Origin: Clostridium moniliforme
GTDB lineage: Bacteria > Bacillota > Clostridia > Clostridiales > Clostridiaceae
Assembly (NCBI RefSeq): GCF_017873235.1
Contig: NZ_JAGGJZ010000003.1
Location: 124,001-188,000 of the forward strand
DNA: 64,000 nucleotides
Reading direction: 5' to 3'
The translations under genes and the position numbers were made by a program. This document shows, piece by piece, positions 21,782-31,275 of this stretch. The notes under the pieces are model-generated. The model made no database searches. It worked only from the letters and a program-made list of their open reading frames with translations, and was not told the origin of the DNA. Each line of letters begins with the position of its first letter. The stretch's first letter is position 1.

Positions 21782-22340
21782 AGAAAAAATAATTACTATT
21801 AATAAAAATAAATATATGTATAATGGAGAAAATAAGCATTTAAAAGATATTGTAAATAAGGTTAAAAAGAATAAGAAGGCAAATTTCATAATACTTGATG
21901 AGGAATTATATATTAAAGAATATTATACAATAAAAAAAGCTGAAGTAAAAAATATTATAAATAATGAAGTGAAAAATGAGTTTAATAATGATGATTACTT
22001 AATTCATTTTGATATAGATAGAAAAAATAATAAAACTTTTATTTATGCAATAAAAGGTGGAAATAAAATAGATCCATTTATTAGATATGTTAGAAAAATA
22101 AAAGTTAATCCTATTCAATTTATATTAATAAAATTTTTAAAAGAAAAAATAAAAAAAAGAGATTTTAAATCTTTAGTGGATGTAAATGGAAAGTATTATT
22201 TTATAAAAGTTAGCAATGGATTTATTATAAAAAGTTCTATACATTTATCAAATGAAGAATTTTTCTTATTAAAAGATATTATATTAGCGAAATTTGAATT
22301 TCCATATAAAAAGCAAAATTTAATTATAGGAGAAAGGTAA
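21771..22340 (+). CDS. Hypothetical protein of the pilus operon
   Basis: 189 aa, Lys/Ile/Asn rich, no transmembrane segment and no motif I can name. GTG start at 21771 overlapping the upstream stop. By position before PilN- and PilO-like proteins it sits where PilM would be, but no actin-like ATP motifs (DxGSxxxK) are visible, so PilM is only a positional guess. Confidence 0.55.
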   Translation: MILREKIITINKNKYMYNGENKHLKDIVNKVKKNKKANFIILDEELYIKEYYTIKKAEVKNIINNEVKNEFNNDDYLIHFDIDRKNNKTFIYAIKGGNKIDPFIRYVRKIKVNPIQFILIKFLKEKIKKRDFKSLVDVNGKYYFIKVSNGFIIKSSIHLSNEEFFLLKDIILAKFEFPYKKQNLIIGER

Positions 22341-22724
22341 ATGAATAAAAATTTTATACCAGAAAAGTTTAATTTAAAAAAAGAATATAATAAGAACAAA
22401 AGTATAAATAGAGGAATTATTTTATTATTGGTAGCTAATATATTAATATTTCCTGTTAATATAAATAGTCTTAATAAGAAATATTTTGAAAACAATAATA
22501 CTAAAAAAGAAATTAGTACTCAAAAAAATATAGATTTAAAAGATAAATTAATAAACTGGATTAATTTATTACATAAATACACTAACTATGGAGATATAGA
22601 AGATAATTCTGGAAAAATAGTATTAAAAAACATTAAAGATATAAAAAAGATAGAAAAGGATTTAACTATAAAAAAGGTATTTAATGAAAATAAAAAATAT
22701 TATTTGAATGTGTTAGGAGATTAA
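22341..22724 (+). CDS. PilN-like single-pass membrane protein
   Basis: 127 aa: about 30 polar residues (NFIPEKFNLKKEYN), one transmembrane helix (RGIILLLVANILIFPVNI), then an outside segment with helix and strand pattern. This is the architecture of PilN/GspL-C assembly proteins. It begins 1 base after the preceding stop with AGGAGAAAGGTAA. Confidence 0.55.
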   Translation: MNKNFIPEKFNLKKEYNKNKSINRGIILLLVANILIFPVNINSLNKKYFENNNTKKEISTQKNIDLKDKLINWINLLHKYTNYGDIEDNSGKIVLKNIKDIKKIEKDLTIKKVFNENKKYYLNVLGD

Positions 22725-22727
22725 AAT

Positions 22728-23096
22728 TTGAAGAAAATATATGTTAGATATTTAGTATTAGTAGCAGTTTTATGTTTACAAGGTATGATGTTTATTTCTT
22801 TTTCTAATAAAGAAAATAAAAAAGATAAAGAAATTTTTGTAGATGTATCTAAAGAAAAACAAGATAAAAATATTAATGATATATTTAATTATTTTAATAA
22901 TATTGAAGGTGTAAAAATAAATAGTATAGATAATGAAGAAAAAATAAGTATGGATATAACTGTTAATGGAAGTAAAGATAGAATAATTAAATTTTTAAAA
23001 GATATAGAAAATTATAATGTAACAAATTATAATATAAGCTATGTTGATAAAAAGTTTTGCCTAAATCTTACTGTTTTAGGGTATAAAAATTTATAA
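22728..23096 (+). CDS. PilO-like single-pass membrane protein
   Basis: 122 aa: short basic N-terminus, one transmembrane helix (VLVAVLCLQGMMFISF), then a small ferredoxin-like domain ending NYNISYVDKKFCLNLTVLGYKNL. Size and topology resemble PilO/GspM. TTG start at 22728, 3 bases after the PilN-like gene. Last gene of the pilus operon. Confidence 0.5.
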   Translation: MKKIYVRYLVLVAVLCLQGMMFISFSNKENKKDKEIFVDVSKEKQDKNINDIFNYFNNIEGVKINSIDNEEKISMDITVNGSKDRIIKFLKDIENYNVTNYNISYVDKKFCLNLTVLGYKNL

Positions 23097-23295
23097 TAAG
23101 TATAATAATATTTAAAGACATAATATAAATATATAAAAATACTGTTAAATTAGCACTCTAAATAATTGCAATTAATATTAAGTTTTGATAAAATAAATTT
23201 GTATGTCAGAAGAACCCAAATTATGATTATATATGTTTAAAAGTTAATAATATAATTTATTTGGATTTGAATTTATACTTTTGGAGGGATATTTA

Positions 23296-23853
23296 ATGAT
23301 ATCAGCAGGAGATTTAAGAAAAGGTACAACTTTCGAACACGAAGGACAAGTATTTACAGTTGTAGACTTTTTACATGTTAAACCAGGAAAAGGTGCAGCT
23401 TTCGTTAGAACAAAACTTAGAAATGTTATATCAGGAGCAGTTACTGAAACAACTTTTAATCCAACAGCTAAGTTCCAAGAAGCTGTAATTGAAAGAAAAG
23501 AAATGCAATATTTATACACAGATGGAGAGTTATACTACTTCATGGATCAAGAAACATATGATCAAATTCCTTTAAACTATGAAAAAGTTGAAGAAGCTAT
23601 AAAGTACTTAAAGGAAAATATGTTTGCTATTATTAAATTCTACAAAGGTGATGCTTTCTCAGTTGAAGCTCCAAACTTTGTTGAATTATTAATAACACAC
23701 AGTGAGCCAGGTGTTAAGGGAAATACTGCAACAAATACATTAAAGCCAGCTACTGTAGAAACAGGTGCAATCATAAACGTTCCAATGTTCGTTAATGAAG
23801 GAGATACTATTAGAATTGATACTAGAACTGGAGAGTACATGGAAAGAGTTTAA
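23296..23853 (+). CDS. efp: Translation elongation factor P
   Basis: 185 aa. EF-P binds the ribosomal E site and rescues stalls at polyproline. Three beta-barrel domains are visible: KOW-like ([20 protein letters not shown]), the loop [13 protein letters not shown] with the tip lysine, and the C-terminal OB domain ending [16 protein letters not shown] 23296 is chosen over an upstream TTG since TGGAGGGATATTTA precedes it. The 185 bases before it hold no gene and presumably the promoter. Confidence 0.96.
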   Translation: MISAGDLRKGTTFEHEGQVFTVVDFLHVKPGKGAAFVRTKLRNVISGAVTETTFNPTAKFQEAVIERKEMQYLYTDGELYYFMDQETYDQIPLNYEKVEEAIKYLKENMFAIIKFYKGDAFSVEAPNFVELLITHSEPGVKGNTATNTLKPATVETGAIINVPMFVNEGDTIRIDTRTGEYMERV

Positions 23854-23862
23854 TAGTATAGT

Positions 23863-23894
23863 AAATTGCTAAGTTCAGAGAACTTAGCAATTTT
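23863..23894 (+). terminator. Terminator after efp
   Basis: AAATTGCTAAGTTC / GAACTTAGCAATTTT with loop AGA; perfect 14-bp stem ending in T-run. Confidence 0.88.
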
Positions 23895-23915
23895 AATATA
23901 AAAGGAAGTGTTGAT

Positions 23916-24281
23916 ATGAATGATATAAAAAAAGAAATCCAAGAGCTAAGTAATTGTATAGATAAAATAGATAATAGTGAAAATAAAGATTTATTAAATA
24001 AAATTTCTATCATATTTAATAAGTTATCGGATAAAATAGAAGAACTTGAAATAAATCAAGAAACAATACAAGAAAATTTAGAATACATGGATGATGATCT
24101 TTCAGGAATTCAAGATGAGTTGTTTGAAGAAGTTTCTTTAGAAGAGTTAACAGAAATTGAAGATGAATACAAAGAAGTAAAATGTATTCATTGTAATAAA
24201 CCAATTTTTATTGAAAGTTCCGCATTAGAAAAGAATAGTAGCATTCCATGTCCTTACTGTAATAAAAATATAATGAAATAG
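23916..24281 (+). CDS. CD1247-like protein: acidic coiled coil with C-terminal zinc ribbon
   Basis: 121 aa. An N-terminal helical region of about 75 residues rich in Glu, Asp and Leu (KKEIQELSNCIDKI...LSDKIEELEINQETIQENLE) precedes a zinc ribbon with two CxxC pairs (KCIHCNKPIF, PCPYCNKNIMK). The architecture is common in clostridia next to efp and spoIIIA. Function not known. Confidence 0.7.
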   Translation: MNDIKKEIQELSNCIDKIDNSENKDLLNKISIIFNKLSDKIEELEINQETIQENLEYMDDDLSGIQDELFEEVSLEELTEIEDEYKEVKCIHCNKPIFIESSALEKNSSIPCPYCNKNIMK

Positions 24282-24287
24282 TAGTTT

Positions 24288-24318
24288 AAAGAGTTTTGAT
24301 TTCAAAGCTCTTTTTTTT
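24288..24318 (+). terminator. Terminator before spoIIIA operon
   Basis: AAAGAGTTTTGA / TCAAAGCTCTTT (one G-U pair) followed by eight T. Confidence 0.85.
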
Positions 24319-24425
24319 ATATCTATTTTACATATTTTAATAAAAATAAGTAATATTTACTTAATTATAAAAATATTAATTATAAAGGGTAAGGTAAGTT
24401 TAACTATGTGAGGAGAGAGTGTGAA

Positions 24426-25349
24426 ATGTTAAGAGAAGAAGAGAGGATTAATATTTTTCCTAAAAATATTATGAGTTTAATTAATGAATATGTTAAAGAA
24501 GGAATTCAAGAAATACGTATAAAAATAAATAAGCCAATTATATTATATACAAATAAGGGTGAGATTATATTATCTAAGGAAGTTACAAAGGAAGAATTTA
24601 AATTTATTCTTCAAAGAATATCTAACTATTCTATTTATGCCTATGAAGAGGAAATAAAGCAAGGTTTTATAACCTTAAAAGGAGGACATAGAGTTGGTAT
24701 TGCAGGAGAATGTGTTATGAATGGAAACTCAGTAAAAACAATTAAAAATATATCCTCTTTAAATATTAGAATTTCTAAAGAAATAATTGGATGTGGAAAA
24801 AAAGTTATTAAATTTATTTGTGAAAATAATATTATAAAAAACACTTTAATTATATCTCCACCTAAATGTGGTAAAACTACAATTTTAAGAGATATTACAA
24901 GAATATTATCATCTGGAGATTTTAAAAATAAATTAGAAGGAAAAAAAGTAGTTGTAATTGATGAAAGAAGTGAAATAGGGGCAAGTTATCTTGGAATTCC
25001 ACAAATGAATTTAGGAATCAGAACAGACGTATTAGATAACTGTTTGAAAAGAGAAGGAATGATTATGGCTATAAGGTCACTATCACCTGATGTTTTAATA
25101 TGTGATGAAATAGGAACGAAAGAAGATGTAATTGCATTAAATACTGCTTTTAATTCTGGTGTTAATATTGTTGTTACAGTTCATGGAAGCAATTTAGAAG
25201 ATATTATAAGTAGAAAAGTTTTTAGCAATCTTTTTAATTTCGGAATTATAGAGAGAGTTATAATTCTTAGTAATCGATTAGGAGTTGGAACTATTGAAAA
25301 GGTATATTCCATAGGAAAAGAGGGTGAAATTTCTTGTTTAGGATTTTGA
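24426..25349 (+). CDS. spoIIIAA: Stage III sporulation ATPase SpoIIIAA
   Basis: About 307 aa, secretion-type ATPase of the SpoIIIA-SpoIIQ channel between mother cell and forespore, needed for late sigma-G activity. Walker A is PPKCGKTT (about 145-152), followed by VVVIDERSEIG and a Walker B PDVLICDEIGTKED. ATG 24426 follows GGAGAGAGTG; an in-frame GTG at 24408 is less well placed. First gene of an eight-gene operon usually read by sigma-E. Confidence 0.95.
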   Translation: MLREEERINIFPKNIMSLINEYVKEGIQEIRIKINKPIILYTNKGEIILSKEVTKEEFKFILQRISNYSIYAYEEEIKQGFITLKGGHRVGIAGECVMNGNSVKTIKNISSLNIRISKEIIGCGKKVIKFICENNIIKNTLIISPPKCGKTTILRDITRILSSGDFKNKLEGKKVVVIDERSEIGASYLGIPQMNLGIRTDVLDNCLKREGMIMAIRSLSPDVLICDEIGTKEDVIALNTAFNSGVNIVVTVHGSNLEDIISRKVFSNLFNFGIIERVIILSNRLGVGTIEKVYSIGKEGEISCLGF

Positions 25350-25849
25350 TTTTAATAATTATATTTTTAGCATTTTCTTATGGTGGTTATGCATATGGAG
25401 AAAAATTTAATAAGAGATATAAGAATCTTAAAGAAATTTTAAAAAATATATTACTTCTTCAAAATGAGATTGTCTATAATATGACGCCTTTACCAGAGGC
25501 TTTACAATCAATTGGAATGAAGTGTAGAACTCCAATTAAAGAATTAGTTTTAGATTCCTCACATTTGTTATCAGAAGGCAAAGAAGATAGTGTTTATGAT
25601 GCTTTTAAACATATATATGAAAAAGAAAATAATTTTTATTTAAATAGAGATGATGAGAGAGTACTTGAAGATTTTCTTAAATCATTAGGAGAACTTGGAG
25701 TTTATGGACAAGAAAAAATGTTTAATTTAGTAATATCTAATTTAAATATGAACATTAAAGAAGCAGAGTTAGAATTAAATAAAAATATAAAATTATATAG
25801 ATATTTAGGGGTATGTATTGGTGGGATGATTCTTATATTTTTATTATAA
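25334..25849 (+). CDS. spoIIIAB: Stage III sporulation protein SpoIIIAB
   Basis: 171 aa with an N-terminal transmembrane helix, a soluble domain resembling the GspF cytoplasmic fold, and a C-terminal hydrophobic segment (YLGVCIGGMILIFLL). MTPLPEALQSIG and FLKSLGELGVYGQEK are typical. TTG start overlapping spoIIIAA by 16 bases. Confidence 0.93.
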   Translation: MFRILILIIIFLAFSYGGYAYGEKFNKRYKNLKEILKNILLLQNEIVYNMTPLPEALQSIGMKCRTPIKELVLDSSHLLSEGKEDSVYDAFKHIYEKENNFYLNRDDERVLEDFLKSLGELGVYGQEKMFNLVISNLNMNIKEAELELNKNIKLYRYLGVCIGGMILIFLL

Positions 25850-25864
25850 ATTAGGAGGGGTGTT

Positions 25865-26062
25865 ATGTTAGATATAAGCATATTATTCAAAATAGGAGGA
25901 GCTGGAGTGCTAATAATAATATTAGATAAAGTATTAAGAAGTAGTGGTAAAGATGATATAGCTGTAATAACTAATATAGCTGGAGTAGTAATTATTCTTA
26001 TTATGATAGTTTCTCTTATTGGAGATTTATTTCAATCAGTTAAAACTATGTTTATGTTATAG
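25865..26062 (+). CDS. spoIIIAC: Stage III sporulation protein SpoIIIAC
   Basis: 65 aa with two transmembrane helices (ILFKIGGAGVLIIILDKVL; ITNIAGVVIILIMIVSLIG). Small membrane protein of the feeding channel; family usual length about 68. Strong TTAGGAGGGG precedes the ATG. Confidence 0.93.
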   Translation: MLDISILFKIGGAGVLIIILDKVLRSSGKDDIAVITNIAGVVIILIMIVSLIGDLFQSVKTMFML

Positions 26063-26070
26063 GTGATTTT

Positions 26071-26454
26071 ATGATGATTTTAAAGGTTGTAACATTTGCT
26101 TTAATTGCATTATTTATTTTTCTGCTATTTAAAGATAGAAAAAATGAACTTGCTGTTTTAGTTTGTCTTGTGGCTGGAACATTAATATTTGCTTTTATGA
26201 TTGGAGAACTTCAAGGAATAATTTCATTTTTAAGAGATATTGCAAATAAAGCTGGTATTGATACTGTATATATTGGAATAATAATGAAAATATTAGCTAT
26301 TGCTTATTTAGCTTCCTTTGCAACAGAAATATGCAAAGATGCAGGAGCACAGACAATAGGTTCTAAGGTTGAATTTGCTGGGAAGATAATGATTTTATCC
26401 CTTGCTGTTCCTATATTAATGGCTGTACTTGATTCTATTTTAAAAATACTGTAG
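26071..26454 (+). CDS. spoIIIAD: Stage III sporulation protein SpoIIIAD
   Basis: 127 aa with about four hydrophobic segments and the typical middle segment YIGIIMKILAIAYLASFATEICKDAGAQTIGSKVEFAGK. Homologous to SpoIIIAC but longer. Starts 8 bases after spoIIIAC. Confidence 0.93.
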   Translation: MMILKVVTFALIALFIFLLFKDRKNELAVLVCLVAGTLIFAFMIGELQGIISFLRDIANKAGIDTVYIGIIMKILAIAYLASFATEICKDAGAQTIGSKVEFAGKIMILSLAVPILMAVLDSILKIL

Positions 26455-26462
26455 GTGATATT

Positions 26463-27668
26463 ATGAATAAAATATTTAGAAAAACAATTTTTACAATAAT
26501 TTTTACTATAGTATTTTCAATTATCCTAGGTTTTCAGACAACAGTTAATACAACAGTAGCATTTGCAGAAAATAAAGAAACAAAAGAAAATCTTATGAAT
26601 AAAGAAACAAAGGAAGGTTTAGATAATTTATATGACTATATAAATAAAATGAAAACAGATGTTGAACTTGTAAATGAGCTTAATCCATCAGAATATGTAA
26701 AATCTTATATAGAAAATGGAGAAGGTAATATAAGTTTTTCAGTTATTTTAAAAGCTATTTTAAGTTTGCTCTTTAGAGAAATTAGAAGTGTTTTAAAACT
26801 TGTAATATCAGTTATGGTTATTGCAATTTTATGTTCTCTTCTTAAAAATCTTCAGGATGCCTTTAAAAATGATAATATATCTCAAATTGCTTTTTTTGCA
26901 TGTTACTCAATATTAATTATGATACTTTCAAAAAGCTTTTTAATATCTATATCTGTTGCTATAGAAGCTATTAATGAAATTTCTAATTTTATGAATGCAT
27001 TATTACCTATATTAGTTACAATGATTGCATTAGCTGGAGGTTTGGTACAAGCTGCCACATTAGATCCTATTATACTAGCTGGAGTAACTATAATTCCTAA
27101 AATTTATGTAACTATAATTATTCCTTTAATACTTATAAGTTTTGTTATGGAATTTGCAAATAATCTTTCAAATGAGCATAAAATAGATAATTTATGTAAG
27201 CTTCTTAAGCAGGTTATAATGTGGCTTCAAGGAATAATAATAACTGTATTTATAGCAGTTTTAACAATTAGAGGAATTACAGCAGATACTATGGATGCAG
27301 TAGCTCTTAAAACTACAAAATTTGCAATTGATAATTTTGTTCCTATAGTTGGAAAAACATTTTCAGATGCAATAACATCCGTTGCAGGGTATTCACTTAT
27401 AATAAAAAATGCAATAACAGGAGTTGGGCTTATTGTAATTGTATTAGTTCTTATATATCCAATAATAAAGTTAATAATAATGGCCTTTATATATAAACTA
27501 TCAGCTGGATTAATTGAACCTATAAGTGATAAAAGAATTACCTCATCTATAGCATCAGCAGGAGATGCATTAATGCTTTTACTTTCCTGTGTTATAAGTG
27601 TAAGTTTTATGTTTTTTATTTTACTTGGAATAATGGCATCTGCTGGAAAATTTATTGTAGGAGGGTAG
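26463..27668 (+). CDS. spoIIIAE: Stage III sporulation protein SpoIIIAE
   Basis: 401 aa with an N-terminal signal-like helix (residues 8-35) and about seven transmembrane helices after residue 95. The segments GLIEPISDKRITSSIASAGDALMLL and LPILVTMIALAGG are conserved in the family. It is the large polytopic member of the channel, resembling an ABC permease or exporter core. Confidence 0.94.
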   Translation: MNKIFRKTIFTIIFTIVFSIILGFQTTVNTTVAFAENKETKENLMNKETKEGLDNLYDYINKMKTDVELVNELNPSEYVKSYIENGEGNISFSVILKAILSLLFREIRSVLKLVISVMVIAILCSLLKNLQDAFKNDNISQIAFFACYSILIMILSKSFLISISVAIEAINEISNFMNALLPILVTMIALAGGLVQAATLDPIILAGVTIIPKIYVTIIIPLILISFVMEFANNLSNEHKIDNLCKLLKQVIMWLQGIIITVFIAVLTIRGITADTMDAVALKTTKFAIDNFVPIVGKTFSDAITSVAGYSLIIKNAITGVGLIVIVLVLIYPIIKLIIMAFIYKLSAGLIEPISDKRITSSIASAGDALMLLLSCVISVSFMFFILLGIMASAGKFIVGG

Positions 27669-27674
27669 CTTGAT

Positions 27675-28259
27675 TTGGAATTAATAAGAAATTTTGTAAT
27701 TACCTTAGTTACAACTTTAATATTTATAGCAGCAGTAGAATTAATAGCACCTGATAATAATATGAAAAAGTATTTAAAGTTTGTGTTAGGACTTATTTTA
27801 ATATCTGTAATTTTAACACCTATCTTAACAATATTTTCAAAAGGTGAAGATAAATTAAAAGATGTAATTAGCTCATATGAAACTGAATATAATTCAAATA
27901 AAGATAAAAAAAATTATGATAATAATTTAAAAAATACTAATAAAGAAAGCTTTAAAAATAATTTTAATAAAAATTTAGAAAATATGTTAAAAAAAGAATT
28001 CGAAAATTTAGATTTTAAATGTGAAGTAGATTGTGAAGTGGATTTTAATAAGGGAAGTTTAGTAATAAATAATTTAGATGTAAAGATAAAAGATAAAAAA
28101 ATAAAAAATATAGAAAAGGTTAATAAAGTAAAAATAAATTCTAAGGAAGAAGAAAATAAAAAAGATAAAGAAAATGACAAGTATAAAGAAGTAGTTAAAT
28201 TTATATGTAAGGAGCTTCAAATTGATAAGGAGAAAATTAACATATATAAAATGGAGTAA
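27675..28259 (+). CDS. spoIIIAF: Stage III sporulation protein SpoIIIAF
   Basis: 194 aa: two N-terminal transmembrane helices (about 5-25, 35-55), a Lys/Asn-rich linker, then a small ring-building-motif domain ending CKELQIDKEKINIYKM. TTG start at 27675. The family builds ring structures in the intermembrane space. Confidence 0.9.
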   Translation: MELIRNFVITLVTTLIFIAAVELIAPDNNMKKYLKFVLGLILISVILTPILTIFSKGEDKLKDVISSYETEYNSNKDKKNYDNNLKNTNKESFKNNFNKNLENMLKKEFENLDFKCEVDCEVDFNKGSLVINNLDVKIKDKKIKNIEKVNKVKINSKEEENKKDKENDKYKEVVKFICKELQIDKEKINIYKME

Positions 28260-28273
28260 AGGAGGAGAAAAAT

Positions 28274-28876
28274 ATGGACTTTGAAAAGATTAAGGAGATT
28301 ATAAATAATTTCCTTAAAAAGAAGAATGTTAACATTTTAATTGCAATAATAATAATTATGTTATTTTTATTATTAGCATTAAACGTATTAGGGCCTTCTA
28401 AAGATAAAGATAATAAGAAAGAGGTACAAACATCAAGTAGCCTTGAAGAAAATATTCAAAATGAAGCAAAAGTAAAGGATGAGTATGAAAGAGAACAAAA
28501 GGAGCAATTAACTACTATTTTAAAAAAGATAGAGGGGGTTGGTAATGTTGATGTTATGATTTCTTTTGAAAGTGGAGAAATTAAAGTTCCAGCATATGAT
28601 GAGGATACACATACATCAGTAACTGAGGAAACAGATAGTGAAGGTGGAAAGAGAATAAATAAACAAAAAAATGATGGATCAAAAATAGTTATGAAAACAA
28701 AGGATGAAGGAAATGAGCCATTTATATTACAAACTTATAAACCTAAGGCAATAGGTGTTGTTGTTACAGCAGAAGGAGCTCAAAATAGTAAAACAAAATA
28801 TGAAATTCAAAAAGCAGTGTCAAATTTATATAATCTTTCTATTGATAAAGTTAATGTATATCCTATGAATAGTTAG
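28274..28876 (+). CDS. spoIIIAG: Stage III sporulation protein SpoIIIAG
   Basis: 200 aa: one transmembrane helix (VNILIAIIIIMLFLLLALNVLG) and a ring-building domain (LTTILKKIEGVGNVDVMISFESG, KPKAIGVVVTAEGA, IQKAVSNLYNLSIDKVNVYPM). The homologue forms a large ring in the intermembrane space. GGAGGAG ribosome site. Confidence 0.95.
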   Translation: MDFEKIKEIINNFLKKKNVNILIAIIIIMLFLLLALNVLGPSKDKDNKKEVQTSSSLEENIQNEAKVKDEYEREQKEQLTTILKKIEGVGNVDVMISFESGEIKVPAYDEDTHTSVTEETDSEGGKRINKQKNDGSKIVMKTKDEGNEPFILQTYKPKAIGVVVTAEGAQNSKTKYEIQKAVSNLYNLSIDKVNVYPMNS

Positions 28877-28915
28877 CATATAATTCAATAGGTAAAGAAT
28901 GGGAGGAGAATGAAA

Positions 28916-29437
28916 ATGAATAAAAAACAATTTGGTATTATTTTCACTTTACTTGGATTAATAATTTGCGTAGGACTTTTGGCTACAAAGCTTAATAATG
29001 GAGGATTAAATGATCCAATTGGATTAAGTCAAGTGAGCAATATAACAGATGACATTGATAAATCAAATGAAAAAGAAGCTGAAACATCAGCAAAAAAAGA
29101 TTTTTTCTATGATTCAAGAAGTGAAAAAGAGCAAAAGACTGCAGAAACAATTCAAAATTTAAAAGCTATAGTTAATGATAAAAATACTTCAAAAGATCAA
29201 AAAGCAAATGCGCAAAAAGAATTATTAGAAAAAACTAAGCAAAAAGATAATGAACATAGAGTAGAGATGAACATAAAAAACAAAGGAATTGAAGATGTAT
29301 TATGTACTATTGATGGAAGTAAAGCAAAAGTATTTGTAAAGACAGAAGGAATAGATCAAAAAATGAGTTTGCAAATACAAGAAATTGTTCAAGATGTTGC
29401 AAACATAAATGATGTATCAATAGAAGTTAAAAAATAA
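28916..29437 (+). CDS. spoIIIAH: Stage III sporulation protein SpoIIIAH
   Basis: About 173 aa: N-terminal transmembrane helix (FGIIFTLLGLIICVGLLATK) and a C-terminal YscJ/FliF-like domain that pairs with SpoIIQ across the intermembrane space (GIEDVLCTIDGSKAKVFVKTEGIDQ). Two in-frame ATGs exist, 28910 and 28916; the second has better spacing from GGAGG at 28902-28906. End of the spoIIIA operon. Confidence 0.93.
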   Translation: MNKKQFGIIFTLLGLIICVGLLATKLNNGGLNDPIGLSQVSNITDDIDKSNEKEAETSAKKDFFYDSRSEKEQKTAETIQNLKAIVNDKNTSKDQKANAQKELLEKTKQKDNEHRVEMNIKNKGIEDVLCTIDGSKAKVFVKTEGIDQKMSLQIQEIVQDVANINDVSIEVKK

Positions 29438-29521
29438 ATACATTGTAATGTAAAATCATATTTGATATAATAATCCTAGATAAATAGTTTTGCAAATGTG
29501 AAACCTAGGAGGTCGAATGTA

Positions 29522-29905
29522 ATGGAAAACTTCAATAATGAAAACATTGGAATAGTGAAGATTTCTGATGAAGTTGTTTCAGTTATTGCTGGTATTGCAG
29601 CAGAAGAAATTGATGGAGTTATGGAATTCCAACATGGAGTAACAAACAACATATCACAACTACTAAAAGGAAAAAAATCATCAGGTAAAGCTGTTAAAGT
29701 TACTTTAGAAGATGATAGAGCAATAATAGAGATAGCATTAACAGTTGAGTATGGTGTTAAAATTTTAGATGTTGTAGGTCAAGTTCAAGAGAACGTAAAG
29801 AAAACTGTTGAAGCTATGACAGGTTTAGTTGTAAGTAGTGTAGATGTATATGTTCAAAACATATACTTACCAAAGAATTCAGAAAAAGAGTCAAAGGAAA
29901 TTTAG
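29522..29905 (+). CDS. Asp23/Gls24 family envelope protein
   Basis: About 127 aa, a single Asp23 (DUF322) domain: GIVKISDEVVSVIAGIAAEEIDGV, VEYGVKILDVVGQVQENVKKTVEAMTGL, VNIYVQNI-type end. The family is associated with the membrane and alkaline stress in Gram-positives. ATG 29522 is supported by CTAGGAGGTCG upstream. Confidence 0.92.
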   Translation: MENFNNENIGIVKISDEVVSVIAGIAAEEIDGVMEFQHGVTNNISQLLKGKKSSGKAVKVTLEDDRAIIEIALTVEYGVKILDVVGQVQENVKKTVEAMTGLVVSSVDVYVQNIYLPKNSEKESKEI

Positions 29906-29908
29906 TTT

Positions 29909-29936
29909 CACCCTCTGATATTCAGAGGGTGTTTCC
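29909..29936 (+). terminator. Terminator after the Asp23 gene
   Basis: CACCCTCTGA / TCAGAGGGTG, loop TAT, then TTTCC. Confidence 0.82.
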
Positions 29937-30008
29937 TTGCCATAATATATAATTTTTAGTACTATTAGAAAAGGCTTATAAAGAATTAAAGAAATCTAGG
30001 AGGAAAAG

Positions 30009-30413
30009 ATGAGTAGAAAATTATCAAGAGAGAAAGCAATGGAATTAATATTTAGCACAATGCTAACTAAGGAATCATATGATGAGGCAATAGAAACATT
30101 TGTTGATAATTATGAAGGAAATATAAAAGATATAGATTTATCATACATAACAGAAGTTTTAAAAGGTGTAGAAGAAAATAAAGATTCAATAGACGAATTA
30201 ATAAAAGTTAATCTTCAAAAATGGAGTATTGATAGAATTTCTAAAGTAAACTTAGCTATACTAAGACTTGCACTTTATGAAATGAAGTATTTAAGTGATG
30301 TACCAGAGAAGGTAGCTATTAATGAAGCTTTAGAAATAACAAAAAAATATTCAGATGAAAAGTCAGTTTCATTTATAAATGGTATTTTAGATAAGATATA
30401 CAAGAATATGTAG
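30009..30413 (+). CDS. nusB: Transcription antitermination factor NusB
   Basis: 134 aa, the full NusB fold: [11 protein letters not shown] at the N-terminus, [27 protein letters not shown] at the C-terminus, central [22 protein letters not shown]. Binds boxA RNA with NusE (S10) in rRNA transcription. CTAGGAGGAAAAG upstream. Confidence 0.95.
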   Translation: MSRKLSREKAMELIFSTMLTKESYDEAIETFVDNYEGNIKDIDLSYITEVLKGVEENKDSIDELIKVNLQKWSIDRISKVNLAILRLALYEMKYLSDVPEKVAINEALEITKKYSDEKSVSFINGILDKIYKNM

Positions 30414-30426
30414 GAGGAAATTAGCC

Positions 30427-31275
30427 TTGAATAATATTATTGATGGAAGAGAAGTAGCAAAAAAGGTTAAAGAAGACATAAAAGTTTTTATAAATGAAAG
30501 AAAGTCTAATTTAAAATCAATTCCTAAAATTGCTTCAATTTTAGTTGGAAATGATGGGGGATCAATATATTATTTAAATTCACAAGAGAAAGTTGCAACT
30601 TCTCTTGGAGTTTTATTTGAAAAAATAATTTTAGATAGTGAAATTGAAGAAAAAGATTTAATATCACTAATAAGTAAATTAAATAATGATAATAATATAC
30701 ACGGAATAATGTTACAACTTCCTCTTCCAAATCATATAGATGAAAAAAAAGTTGTTGATATGATAGAACCTTCTAAAGATATAGATTGTTTGACTTATAA
30801 ATCTGTTGGAAAGTTATATCTTGGAGAAGAAACATTTCTTCCTTGTACTCCTAATTCAGTAATTACCCTTTTAAAAAGTAAAAATATTGATTTAGAAGGA
30901 AAAAGGGTTACAATATTAGGAAGAAGTAATATAGTTGGGAAACCACTTTTACAGCTATTCTTAAAAGAAAATGCAACAGTTACTATATGTCATTCTAAAA
31001 CTAAAAATTTAAAAGAAGTTTGCAAAGAAGCAGATATATTAGTAGTAGCAATAGGAAAACCAAAATTTATTACATCTGAATACATAAAAGAAGGTGCAAT
31101 TGTCATTGATGTTGGAACATCATCCTTTGAAGGTAAGATAACAGGAGATGTTGATTTTAATGATGTTTCAAAAAAAGCATCATTTATAACTCCAGTACCA
31201 GGAGGGGTTGGTGCACTTACAACTACACTTTTAATTAATAATGTTTGTGAGGCAATAATAAAAGATGAGAATTAA
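30427..31275 (+). CDS. folD: Methylenetetrahydrofolate dehydrogenase / cyclohydrolase FolD
   Basis: 282 aa. Interconverts 5,10-methylene- and 10-formyl-THF with NADP. Catalytic Tyr-Lys region [31 protein letters not shown], and the Rossmann loop [11 protein letters not shown]; closing [18 protein letters not shown] start 30427 with AGGAGGAAATT. Confidence 0.96.
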   Translation: MNNIIDGREVAKKVKEDIKVFINERKSNLKSIPKIASILVGNDGGSIYYLNSQEKVATSLGVLFEKIILDSEIEEKDLISLISKLNNDNNIHGIMLQLPLPNHIDEKKVVDMIEPSKDIDCLTYKSVGKLYLGEETFLPCTPNSVITLLKSKNIDLEGKRVTILGRSNIVGKPLLQLFLKENATVTICHSKTKNLKEVCKEADILVVAIGKPKFITSEYIKEGAIVIDVGTSSFEGKITGDVDFNDVSKKASFITPVPGGVGALTTTLLINNVCEAIIKDEN

